In this document: in pieces, positions 1-7,388 of the stretch
Layout of the letters: every line of letters begins with the position of its first letter
Numbering within the stretch: the first letter of the stretch is position 1
Origin: Bacillota bacterium
Lineage (GTDB): Bacteria > Bacillota > Clostridia > Lachnospirales > Lachnospiraceae
NCBI GenBank assembly: GCA_023420935.1
Contig: JAEZUR010000147.1
Coordinates: forward strand, 1-14,024
Reading direction: 5' to 3'
Length of the DNA: 14,024 nt
Program-made: the position numbers and the translations under genes
Notes under the pieces: model-generated
What the model was told of the DNA's origin: nothing
The model's input: the letters and a program-made list of their open reading frames with translations, nothing else
Database searches by the model: none

Positions 1-263
1 GCCTGACCTACTGCAGCACATGCCTGTCTAGTTGCAGTATCGGTAGGTTTCTCTTTTAATCCTAAGGTTTTTCTACCAACTGCGATTGCACCAGAGGAAA
101 CTAAGACTACTTCTTTTCCCTGATTTCTAAGATCAACGAGAACACGTACTAATTTCTCCATTTTTAATAGATTTAGACTTCCTGTTTCTTCATGGGTAAT
201 AGTTGATGAACCTATTTTCACGACAATGCGCTTTTTATCTTTTAATAATGCTCTTTCACTCAT
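1..263 (-). CDS. proB: Glutamate 5-kinase, N-terminal part (cut by window edge)
   Basis: ProB phosphorylates the gamma-carboxyl of L-glutamate with ATP, the first step of proline synthesis, in the cytoplasm. Only the first 87 codons lie in the window; the gene runs off the left edge. The visible protein begins MSERALLKDKKRIVVKIGSS, with the amino-acid-kinase phosphate-binding stretch VVKIGSS near residue 15, and continues with VVLVSSGAIAVGRKTLG around residues 52-68, the second glycine/serine-rich motif of the family. The ATG at 263 follows AAAGGA at a spacing of about 8. It starts 41 nt after the upstream flavoprotein gene with no promoter seen between, so it is probably the third gene of that transcription unit. 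Whether proA follows cannot be seen. The family call is confident; gamma-glutamyl kinase rather than another amino-acid kinase rests on this N-terminal stretch. Confidence 0.9.
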   Translation of the reverse strand, partial: MSERALLKDKKRIVVKIGSSTITHEETGSLNLLKMEKLVRVLVDLRNQGKEVVLVSSGAIAVGRKTLGLKEKPTDTATRQACAAVGQ

Positions 264-304
264 TTTTATTGTCCTTTCCGTCCCTTTTCGGAATTTACTA
301 ACCA

Positions 305-1915
305 CTAAACTGGTTTATATCTTGTAGCGATAGCCTCATATATTTTTATTCCATCCATTGCAGCTGATGTGATTCCCCCAGCATATCCTGCTCCTTCACC
401 GCAAGGGTAGATTCCTTTATAATTACTTTCCAGCCCTTCATCTCTCACAATGCGTACTGGAGATGACGTTCTTGTCTCTACGCCAGATAGCACTGCTTCC
501 TCATTGGAGAATCCAGGAATTTTACGATTAAAATCAGTGATTCCTTCAACTAATGTTTCAGAAACATATGCTGGTAGACATTCTCTAAGATTAGATAATT
601 GTACTGCCCCTTTTATATTCGGTGTTATATTCCCTAAGGTTTTACTTGGTTGATTGTTGCAAAAATCACCAAATAACTGTATTGGCACTTTGCCATTCCC
701 TGTCTGGTAGGCTAACTTCTCCCATTTCCGTTGAAATTCAACGCCTGCCAGTGGACTGGAATCTGCAAAATCCTCTGGTGATACGGAAACAATCATAGCA
801 CTGTTCGCATTTCTTTCGTCTCGCTTATAATTACTCATACCATTTACCACAAGATGGCCTTCTTCGGAAGAAGAATTAACTACAAATCCACCCGGACACA
901 TACAGAAGGAAAAAATACTACGTCCATTGGATGCTTGATAAGTTAATTTATAGTCTGCAGTTGGTAATTTATCATACTGTTCACCATATTGAACTTTGCT
1001 AATCATCTCCTGCGGGTGTTCAATTCGCACGCCTATGGCAAATGATTTCTGTATCATAGTAACCCCTTTTTCTTGTAGTAAAGAAAAGGTATCTCTTGCA
1101 CTATGACCCGTAGCTAACACTAATACCTGACAATCAATCCATTCTACTCCATTTACCTGAATCTTGGATAACTTACCATGTTCTGTAGTAAAGTCAGTAA
1201 ATTGGGTATCAAACCGAACTTCCCCACCAAGTTCAATAATACGTTCTCTCATGTTTTTCACAACATTTACAAGCTGATCCGTACCGATGTGAGGTTTATT
1301 TAAGTATAGAATTTCTCCCGGAGCACCATATTTTACAAAGGTTTCAAATACTTTTGTACTACGTCTGGAAATATCTTTCACCATGGTATTTAGTTTTCCA
1401 TCTGAAAAGGTACCGGCACCTCCTTCTCCAAATTGTACATTAGAATTGGGATTTAACGGTTCTCCCTTCCAGAATCTATCTACTTGTTTTGTACGTTCTT
1501 CTACTTTAGAACCCCGTTCAATGACAAGGGGTTGAAATCCTTGCTCTGCTAGCATGAGCGCACAAAAAAGCCCAGCAGGTCCTGTACCAACAATCACTGG
1601 TCTTCCTTTTAGTACCTCTTGCCCAGACAGCGTAAATTCATATTCTGCTTTTTGCTCAATGGAAATATTAGGATTCTTTAAGTTTTTTACAAACTTAATT
1701 TCATTTTCTACGGATACTTCTATGGTAAAAATGTATTTTATCTCATTCTTTTTTCTTGCGTCGATTGATTTTTTTACAATACGAAGCTCTCCAATTTGAT
1801 TCTCTTGGATCTTTAAGTTCTTAGATGCCATTTTCTTAAGAATCTGATCTTGTTCTGCTTCTGTCTTTTGATAAATATCTATACAATTTATTTTAATCTG
1901 GGAAATTCTAATCAT
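305..1915 (-). CDS. FAD-dependent dehydrogenase, COG2509 family
   Basis: A 536-residue flavoprotein of a family widespread in Clostridia whose substrate is unknown to me. After about 100 residues of a mixed N-terminal domain comes the dinucleotide-binding motif GTGPAGLF (about residues 110-117), then VIERG, the family-typical GEGGAGTFSDGKLNT (about 163-177), and a C-terminal GEGAGYAGGITSAAMDG segment that closes the FAD site. I chose the ATG at 1915: it follows GGACGAGG with 8 nt between GAGG and ATG, and MIRISQIK is the usual beginning of the family. An in-frame start 39 nt further upstream (1954) would give 549 residues but would overlap the preceding gene by 47 nt. With the chosen start the overlap is 8 nt (ATGATTAG), which suggests translational coupling to the other flavoprotein. 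Family assignment is secure; the reaction is unknown. Confidence 0.9.
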   Translation of the reverse strand: MIRISQIKINCIDIYQKTEAEQDQILKKMASKNLKIQENQIGELRIVKKSIDARKKNEIKYIFTIEVSVENEIKFVKNLKNPNISIEQKAEYEFTLSGQEVLKGRPVIVGTGPAGLFCALMLAEQGFQPLVIERGSKVEERTKQVDRFWKGEPLNPNSNVQFGEGGAGTFSDGKLNTMVKDISRRSTKVFETFVKYGAPGEILYLNKPHIGTDQLVNVVKNMRERIIELGGEVRFDTQFTDFTTEHGKLSKIQVNGVEWIDCQVLVLATGHSARDTFSLLQEKGVTMIQKSFAIGVRIEHPQEMISKVQYGEQYDKLPTADYKLTYQASNGRSIFSFCMCPGGFVVNSSSEEGHLVVNGMSNYKRDERNANSAMIVSVSPEDFADSSPLAGVEFQRKWEKLAYQTGNGKVPIQLFGDFCNNQPSKTLGNITPNIKGAVQLSNLRECLPAYVSETLVEGITDFNRKIPGFSNEEAVLSGVETRTSSPVRIVRDEGLESNYKGIYPCGEGAGYAGGITSAAMDGIKIYEAIATRYKPV

Positions 1916-3188
1916 TCTTGGAACCTCGTCCTTTCTCTTTCGGTAAGGCTGCATGCTTCCCTGCTAAGTAGCCACTCGACCAAGCCCATTGCAGATTATA
2001 TCCGCCACAGGTTCCATCAACATCAACTATCTCTCCTGTAAAATACAGTCCTTTTATTAACTTAGACTCCATGGAGTCTACATTTATCTCATCCGTTAAC
2101 ACTCCACCTGCTGTTACTTGTGCTTGTTCAAATGGATTGGGCTCGTAAATATCTATACGAAAACTCTTTATCTGATCAACTAATTGATTCATCTGTTTCT
2201 TACTAACCTTTGAAGAAGGATCATTCAGCTTTATCCCAGATAACTTAAGTATTACAGATGCTAACTTTTTATTAAAAAGTCCTATCATCTGTTCTTCCAT
2301 TGTTTTATAACCACATGATTTAATTCGTTCTTCCATTAACTTATGTAGTTCCGCTGTGGTATGAATTGGCATAAAATCTACCATTGCATAGACAGGTTTC
2401 TTCTTATGTTGTTTTATCGCTTTTCCAGCAAAACGACTGATCTGAAACACCGGTATTCCAGATATTCCATAATTAGTCAGTTGTAATTCACCGGTTTCTT
2501 TTGCTAGAAGTTGTTCGCCTTCATATAGCTGTATCAACGCTTCCACGCGAACACCTGCTACTGCTTTAAAGTAATCTGCTTTAGATCTTAGCGCAGTTAA
2601 TGCAGGTACTAGTTCACTGGTATGATGACCAAGTTGTTTGGCTATTGTATAACCACTACCATCCGATCCCAAATCACTAGATGCACAACCTCCTGTGCTA
2701 ATAATAACCTTACTTGCAATGAAAGTATCTTGATTCGTGGTTAATACAAATTGTTCTTTTCTTTTTTCGATTGACTTTACATGAACATCACAGACTATCT
2801 TAATCTTTAAATGTTCTAATTCAAGTCTTAACACATCCAAAACAGAAGATGCCTGCTCCGAACTTGGATATAGGTATCCTCTTCTCTCTTTGGGGTATAT
2901 ACCAAGATTTTGAAAGAAATCTATGGTTTCCTTTACACCGAACTGCTTTATTACTTCATAAGCAAATGCAGGCTTGTCTCCTCGATAAACCGTGGAGTCT
3001 TCATACAGATTAGTATAATTGCATTTCCCATTGCCTGTTGCTAATAATTTCTTACCAATTCGATCTTTATGTTCTAATATAGTAATAGTTTGTGGAGCCG
3101 CTTTATTGGCATGTTTGGCACAGGATATAGCGGCCATAAGACCGGAAGCACCTCCACCAACTATGATAATATCTGATTGAAATGACAT
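1908..3188 (-). CDS. HI0933/YhiN-family FAD-dependent oxidoreductase
   Basis: A 426-residue flavoprotein of the HI0933 (YhiN, BaiN-like) family, cytoplasmic, with FAD bound through an N-terminal Rossmann fold. Visible signatures are IIIVGGGASGLMAA at residues 7-20 (GxGxxG), the conserved GKKLLATGNGKCNYTN at 45-60, and the C-terminal TGEIVDVDGTCGGYN block starting near 384, which is diagnostic of this family. Length and both ends match intact members. The ATG at 3188 follows TAGGAG with 7 nt spacing. A near-consensus sigma-A promoter lies 42 nt further upstream, so this gene heads the unit with the COG2509 flavoprotein and proB. Characterised relatives have been linked to reduction of conjugated or unsaturated substrates (for example bile-acid intermediates), but the sequence alone does not give the substrate here. 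Confidence 0.93.
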   Translation of the reverse strand: MSFQSDIIIVGGGASGLMAAISCAKHANKAAPQTITILEHKDRIGKKLLATGNGKCNYTNLYEDSTVYRGDKPAFAYEVIKQFGVKETIDFFQNLGIYPKERRGYLYPSSEQASSVLDVLRLELEHLKIKIVCDVHVKSIEKRKEQFVLTTNQDTFIASKVIISTGGCASSDLGSDGSGYTIAKQLGHHTSELVPALTALRSKADYFKAVAGVRVEALIQLYEGEQLLAKETGELQLTNYGISGIPVFQISRFAGKAIKQHKKKPVYAMVDFMPIHTTAELHKLMEERIKSCGYKTMEEQMIGLFNKKLASVILKLSGIKLNDPSSKVSKKQMNQLVDQIKSFRIDIYEPNPFEQAQVTAGGVLTDEINVDSMESKLIKGLYFTGEIVDVDGTCGGYNLQWAWSSGYLAGKHAALPKEKGRGSKND

Positions 3189-3229
3189 GTTTGGCTCCTA
3201 TCTCGTTTTACTTAACTTGTTACGAAACC

Positions 3230-3258
3230 ATTATATCCATTTTTCATTTTGATGGCAA
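3230..3258 (-). promoter_or_regulatory. Sigma-A promoter for the flavoprotein-proB unit
   Basis: On the minus strand TTGCCA (3253-3258) and TATAAT (3230-3235) are separated by exactly 17 bases. This is a near-consensus vegetative promoter with a perfect -10 hexamer. It lies just after the stop of the BofC-like gene and 42 bases before the ATG of the HI0933-family gene, leaving a leader of about 35 nt that contains the TAGGAG ribosome binding site. It implies that the flavoprotein/proB unit is expressed in growing cells independently of the sporulation genes upstream. Confidence 0.75.
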
Positions 3259-3275
3259 CCATTAATTCATTTCCT

Positions 3276-3926
3276 TTAGCTTGAATAGTTTTCTAATATA
3301 CCATATAACTCTTCTTGATCCTTTACATAAATGCCGTAATTTAGTTTAATCTGTTCCTCTTCGGATAGTGCAGCTGCTTCAATACCAGTATATTCAAATA
3401 TCGTTTCTCTATCACTATAATAAACCACAACTTCTCCATCTTCTACAGCAATATAGTATTTGTACTGCATGTAATCGCTGTTGTAAGTTTTGCGAAGAAC
3501 AATCTTCTCACTGGAAAATGAAACAAGCTCATAAGAAATAAGCCCCTGCTGATACTCTTCAAGAGACATATTTTTGATATAACCATTTAAGTATGCAATT
3601 ACTTCTTCCCTGGTTAATCCGATTAAATACTCTGGTGTTGGAGCTGTATTTGTTACCGTTTGATCCGTTTTTATATCATATGTCTCTAATACATACTCGG
3701 TTGATGTAGTAACCTTTGACGTTTTTCCAACTGCTGTGATAGCATCTTTTTCATCCTCGGCTGCATTCTTTTCTATATTGTTCTGGTTTATTATCACATT
3801 ATCACTTTGCTCTGTTACATCGTAATGAAATTTATGAAGGGCAGCCTTATAACTTAAATAATAGCAAGTTGTAAGTAAGGCTGCCAGTGCAACAAATCCT
3901 GCAATATAAATATATACTTTCCTCAT
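3276..3926 (-). CDS. BofC-like membrane-anchored sporulation protein
   Basis: A 216-residue protein with one N-terminal hydrophobic segment (about residues 6-27) that should anchor it or direct export, a low-complexity polar stretch (about 35-95), then a compact domain from PEYLIGLTREEV (about 98) to the end. The C-terminal part, with YYIAVEDGEVVVYYS (157-171) and a tail pattern LSEEEQIKLNYGIYVKDQEEL (187-207), resembles the C-terminal domain of BofC, the B. subtilis forespore protein that controls the SpoIVB signal for sigma-K activation. That likeness is from recalled patterns and is moderate. The N-terminal BofC domain is not evident. The ATG at 3926 follows a strong AAGGAGG at 8 nt. The gene stands 76 nt after the flippase gene, with a possible forespore-type promoter in the gap. 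A role in spore formation is an inference. Confidence 0.7.
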   Translation of the reverse strand: MRKVYIYIAGFVALAALLTTCYYLSYKAALHKFHYDVTEQSDNVIINQNNIEKNAAEDEKDAITAVGKTSKVTTSTEYVLETYDIKTDQTVTNTAPTPEYLIGLTREEVIAYLNGYIKNMSLEEYQQGLISYELVSFSSEKIVLRKTYNSDYMQYKYYIAVEDGEVVVYYSDRETIFEYTGIEAAALSEEEQIKLNYGIYVKDQEELYGILENYSS

Positions 3927-3964
3927 ACTGGAAACCTCCTTGTGTATTTCACTAAGTCAGTATA

Positions 3965-3994
3965 TATTATTTTCATAATTTTCTAATTTTATAC
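3965..3994 (-). promoter_or_regulatory. Possible forespore (sigma-F/G type) promoter of the BofC-like gene
   Basis: The minus strand carries GTATA (3990-3994), an 18-base spacer, and AATAATA (3965-3971). The B. subtilis sigma-F/G -35 patterns are GYATA and GMATR and the sigma-G -10 pattern is CATWMTA at about 18 bases. The -35 fits the sigma-F form and the -10 differs at one position. bofC of B. subtilis is a forespore gene, so the position makes sense. The region is very AT-rich, so chance matches are easy and the call is tentative. Confidence 0.35.
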
Positions 3995-4002
3995 AATATT
4001 AT

Positions 4003-5640
4003 CTAAAGCAAATGTATTTTCTTTGCCACGGTAGTTAATGTTCTCCCCATAGGGAAGCTATGTAGTTCCTCTTCTTTTACACCTTTTAATAATATTAATG
4101 TTACAAAATATACGATTACTGCCACAGCAAAAGCAAACAAGGTACAAATAGTATTACTAGGTATTAACATATGTAAACCTTGATAAATGAGCCATGTAAT
4201 TACGCCCATAATACCAGAGCAAGCCAAAGGAATTAAGAAAGTCGTCTTAATTTCTTGCTTATATTCTAACAATTTACCTACTGCTCTCCAGTTTAGCGCA
4301 CTTACTAGCATAGGATAAGTAACATTACCAATTACTAAAGCGGCTAACCCAAGATTCGCAAACTGTAATAATACAACTACTATGATGATATGTACCCCTA
4401 AGGAAATGGCAGAATGAATGACTGGTAATCTCATATTGTTAATTCCTTGTAATACAGCACTGGTAACAGTTGATAGTGCATAAAATATAATAGCAGAAGA
4501 TCCAATTAATAATAATTTACCACCCGTTACATAATCAGAACTACCAAATAGCATCTGCACAATTGGTTGTGCCAATACAGTCATTCCCATGGCAGATGGT
4601 ATTGCGATTAACATATTAAATTTTACTGCAGATGCAACCTTTTCGTTAACTTCTGAATGCATTTTATTAGTAAATGAAGTTACTAAACTAGGAATCATAG
4701 AAGCTGCCATAGCTGAAGAAATAGCAACCGGAACATTAATCAGAAGTCGATAATTAGCACTGTAGATACCATAAGCTGATTTCACTGCGTCTTCTGTCAA
4801 ACCCTTTAATCCCATGATCTTACCAAATAAAATTCCATCTAGCACACCACTAATTTGGTATACCGTTTGACTTAAGATAACTGGTATGATGGTTAAGAAC
4901 AACAACATATACACTTCTTTATAGGAGTCAACAGTTGTTGTAGTATCTCTTCTAATCTGTTTCTTCACCACTGGACGGTAAATTACATAAACAAATAGTA
5001 AAAATGCTAATCCTGCAACGGCACCAAGGGCTGTTCCTAATGTTCCTCCGGCCGCTCCCCAAGCTGAGATATCTTTCGAAGCACTATGTGCTAGCATAAA
5101 GGTGCTTGCTGCAAAGATACTGACAAATGCATTCACAACTTGTTCTAATAACTGTGAAATTGCAGTTGGCATCATGGTATTCTTGCCTTGATAAAATCCT
5201 CTTAATACTCCCATAACCGCAGATATAAATATGGTAGGAGCCAAAATACGAAGAGGAATGGCTACGCCTTTAAACTTGGCATATAAGGTATTCTCTAGTA
5301 AATCAGCCCCAAAAAATAGTAACAATGCCATGATACCACCGGAAATTACTGCAAAAATCATGGAGCAACGAAATATCCGATATGCACTTTTATATTCTTT
5401 GTTGGCAAATCTGGCAGATACCATTTTAGATACTGCCAGCGGTAGACTATAACAAGATAAAATTAATGCCAAACTATATATCTCAAACGCGACACCGTAG
5501 ATTCCATTTCCTTCATTACCTAAGATATTGGCCATTGGTATTCTATATATTAATCCAATTAACCTTGAAACAATGGAAGCCATGGCCAGAATACTTCCTT
5601 GCTTTATAAAGTTACTTGTGTTCTTCTTTGCTGCACTCAT
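4003..5640 (-). CDS. SpoVB/Wzx-type lipid-linked saccharide flippase (MATE-like, MVF/MOP superfamily)
   Basis: A 545-residue integral membrane protein with about 14 hydrophobic segments across its whole length, the size and form of SpoVB, YtgP/Amj-type and Wzx flippases that turn lipid-linked sugars over the membrane. The N-terminus, with GSILAMASIVSRLIGLIYRI (15-34) followed by ILGNEGNGIYG, is the typical first-helix signature of the SpoVB branch of Clostridia. The ATG at 5640 follows TTGGAG with a spacing of 5. It lies 27 nt after the DUF3048 lipoprotein gene, so the two are probably cotranscribed. Which lipid-linked precursor it moves (peptidoglycan lipid II, spore cortex precursor or another polymer) cannot be told from the sequence; Clostridia often hold several paralogues, so I give no symbol. 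Confidence 0.88.
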   Translation of the reverse strand: MSAAKKNTSNFIKQGSILAMASIVSRLIGLIYRIPMANILGNEGNGIYGVAFEIYSLALILSCYSLPLAVSKMVSARFANKEYKSAYRIFRCSMIFAVISGGIMALLLFFGADLLENTLYAKFKGVAIPLRILAPTIFISAVMGVLRGFYQGKNTMMPTAISQLLEQVVNAFVSIFAASTFMLAHSASKDISAWGAAGGTLGTALGAVAGLAFLLFVYVIYRPVVKKQIRRDTTTTVDSYKEVYMLLFLTIIPVILSQTVYQISGVLDGILFGKIMGLKGLTEDAVKSAYGIYSANYRLLINVPVAISSAMAASMIPSLVTSFTNKMHSEVNEKVASAVKFNMLIAIPSAMGMTVLAQPIVQMLFGSSDYVTGGKLLLIGSSAIIFYALSTVTSAVLQGINNMRLPVIHSAISLGVHIIIVVVLLQFANLGLAALVIGNVTYPMLVSALNWRAVGKLLEYKQEIKTTFLIPLACSGIMGVITWLIYQGLHMLIPSNTICTLFAFAVAVIVYFVTLILLKGVKEEELHSFPMGRTLTTVAKKIHLL

Positions 5641-5667
5641 AACTGCTCCAATCTCATAATTCTTTCT

Positions 5668-6816
5668 TTACTCTGATATAATCATTTTATCAGACCTATC
5701 TTTTGGGAAAATGGCAATATAAGTTTTACCAGCATTGACTTTCAGTTCATCTCCGGAAGCATCGTAATAATGCATCTTCTTTGAGGACTCGTTTTTTTGC
5801 CAAGTAATCAAGGCTGCTTTTCCATTGGTAATATAATACCCACTTCCCGAGGAATTTTCAATATCCATGGTCTGATATCCGTTCTTATCGATATTCCATT
5901 CCTTCACAAACTGAACAATTATATTTTTAAAAGCCAGTTGCTTGCCTGTATTTCGATCAATATGAGATTGACCAAATTGAAAACGATAGTATAATTTATC
6001 TTCTGCATTGTACTCAAAATATGGCGTTGTATATTTAGAAAATCCCAAGCTAACTGTGTTAGCTTTGCTTACTTTGGAAGCGCTCTCTATTTTAGATAGA
6101 TCAGTATCTTCCTCATAAAACGTATAGTGATTTTCGTAGTCTTCCTTTCGTTCCGTACGATATTTTTTCTCTTTGGTACCAGCCAAAATACCTTTAAAAC
6201 TTGCAAATGCATTGTGGGGAGCTTTCAAAGATTTATCTCTATAAAAGACGGTATTACCTACTCCTTCTAAACCGCTTAAATTGTCTATACCAAGAGAATT
6301 CATTTTAGCGGTAGCATATTTGGTTTGTCCATAATGAACATAAATAGCATCATATTCATCAGCAAAGCTTACGAAGTAATGTCTTGCACTTCTTGCGGAA
6401 CCGATTCGATCAGAATCGAAATCCTCAAAAATACCCATTAATCTTGTAATTCCTCCTTCCACCACTGCTTCATATAATACAGCAGCCTGTGATGTTCCAC
6501 TTTGAGGAGAAGCGTATTTTATATTATTCAGCATAACTGCATAAGGTCTCTTTTGTGTAAGTTCTTCATCAATCCATAAACCAGAAATCTTGCTTTGGGC
6601 TTTTCCTTCGTGATCTTCTGCTGTTGGAGTTGGTTCTAAGGATGGTTCAATAGTAGGTTCTGCCGATGTATCCAGATTAGCAGGTATAGTTTCCACAGGA
6701 ACAGTAACATCATTATCAGGCGCACTTTTTCTACAACCAATTAATAATCCAAATGTTAAAACCACGATCAAACAACAAATCATAAATGTTTTATTCGATA
6801 ATCCACTTAGTTTCAA
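5668..6816 (-). CDS. DUF3048-domain lipoprotein (YerB-like)
   Basis: A 382-residue predicted lipoprotein. It has a lysine-containing N-terminus, a hydrophobic core (11-26) and a lipobox LIGC with Cys28 as the expected lipid-modified residue, then a Pro/Glu/Thr-rich spacer (about 33-70) and two conserved blocks of DUF3048: RPYAVMLNNIKYASPQSG with IFEDFDSDRIGSARSARHY, and a C-terminal block ending near KTYIAIFPKD. YerB of B. subtilis has this architecture; its function is not established. The start codon is TTG at 6816: GGGAG lies 7 nt upstream, and the next in-frame ATG (codon 12) would cut into the signal peptide. The gene follows ybeY by 38 nt and precedes the flippase by 27 nt. An extracytoplasmic envelope role is likely from localisation only. 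Confidence 0.88.
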   Translation of the reverse strand: MKLSGLSNKTFMICCLIVVLTFGLLIGCRKSAPDNDVTVPVETIPANLDTSAEPTIEPSLEPTPTAEDHEGKAQSKISGLWIDEELTQKRPYAVMLNNIKYASPQSGTSQAAVLYEAVVEGGITRLMGIFEDFDSDRIGSARSARHYFVSFADEYDAIYVHYGQTKYATAKMNSLGIDNLSGLEGVGNTVFYRDKSLKAPHNAFASFKGILAGTKEKKYRTERKEDYENHYTFYEEDTDLSKIESASKVSKANTVSLGFSKYTTPYFEYNAEDKLYYRFQFGQSHIDRNTGKQLAFKNIIVQFVKEWNIDKNGYQTMDIENSSGSGYYITNGKAALITWQKNESSKKMHYYDASGDELKVNAGKTYIAIFPKDRSDKMIISE

Positions 6817-6832
6817 AATATATCTCCCTTCT

Positions 6833-6848
6833 GCATACGTATGTATGC
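6833..6848 (-). repeat. Short palindromic stem between ybeY and the lipoprotein gene
   Basis: GCATAC-ATAC-GTATGC forms a perfect 6-bp stem with a 4-base loop in the 38-nt gap after the ybeY stop. It sits directly before the GGGAG ribosome binding site of the TTG-initiated lipoprotein gene and is not followed by a T run, so it is not a terminator. It could modulate translation or be a short dyad of no consequence. Confidence 0.4.
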
Positions 6849-6854
6849 CTTTTA

Positions 6855-7352
6855 TTATCGATTTATATTCAGTTGAGTTAAGATTTCTTCTTGTTTGGCT
6901 TCCATAATCTTTCGCTCTTCTTCATCCATATGATCATAACCACATAAATGTAACATACTGTGAGCCACTAAAAATGCCAACTCTCGCTCTACAGTATGTC
7001 CATATAATTCTGCTTGTTCGAAAACCTTATCTATAGAAATCATAATATCACCTAACATCAATTCTCCTGTTTCTGGATTAAAATAGGATTCAATTTCTTG
7101 TTCCAGTTTAGAAAAATCAGAAGGTACTGTATAATCAATCATTGGAAAAGATAACACATCCGTCGGCGCATCAATTTCTCTGTATTCCTTATTAATCATG
7201 TGTATTTCATCATTATCTGTAATTACTACATTCACTTCAGGCTCATATGGACATTGTTCATACTCTAATGCTTGTCCAATTACCTTTTCAATTAAGGCTT
7301 TATAATCAAATGATACTGTCTTCTGTGTCTCATATTCAATATTAATTGTCAT
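6855..7352 (-). CDS. ybeY: Endoribonuclease YbeY (16S rRNA maturation and ribosome quality control)
   Basis: A 165-residue YbeY/UPF0054 metalloprotein. It carries the defining H3xH5xH zinc site, HSMLHLCGYDH (His131, His135, His141), and upstream the family block REIDAPTDVLSFPM (58-71). In characterised bacteria YbeY acts in 16S rRNA 3'-end maturation and in ribosome quality control in the cytoplasm. I place the start at the ATG at 7352, preceded by TGGGAG at 5 nt and giving the usual MTINIEYE-type beginning; in-frame starts at 7364 (ATG) and 7370 (GTG) have poorly spaced binding sites. It follows the HD-domain gene by 36 nt, and the order phoH, HD gene, ybeY matches the conserved Firmicutes order phoH-pgpH-ybeY. 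Confidence 0.96.
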   Translation of the reverse strand: MTINIEYETQKTVSFDYKALIEKVIGQALEYEQCPYEPEVNVVITDNDEIHMINKEYREIDAPTDVLSFPMIDYTVPSDFSKLEQEIESYFNPETGELMLGDIMISIDKVFEQAELYGHTVERELAFLVAHSMLHLCGYDHMDEEERKIMEAKQEEILTQLNINR

Positions 7353-7388
7353 GTTAACTCCCATCTGCACGCTTTTGCGTTCTTCCTT

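Noticed and set aside
1916..1954. Longer start for the COG2509 flavoprotein
   Set aside because: It would overlap the preceding gene by 47 nt; the start at 1915 has a well-placed binding site and the typical family N-terminus.
450..2041. Plus-strand open frames at 450-653, 1554-1799 and 1850-2041
   Set aside because: They lie antisense inside two well-supported flavoprotein genes, have no binding sites in keeping with the window's usual strong ones and show no recognisable domain.
5231..5994. Plus-strand open frames at 5231-5452 and 5797-5994
   Set aside because: Antisense to the flippase and the DUF3048 lipoprotein genes, with no family pattern.
7353..7370. Longer starts for ybeY (GTG at 7370, ATG at 7364)
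   Set aside because: Purine-rich sites are poorly spaced for both, while TGGGAG is correctly placed for the ATG at 7352.
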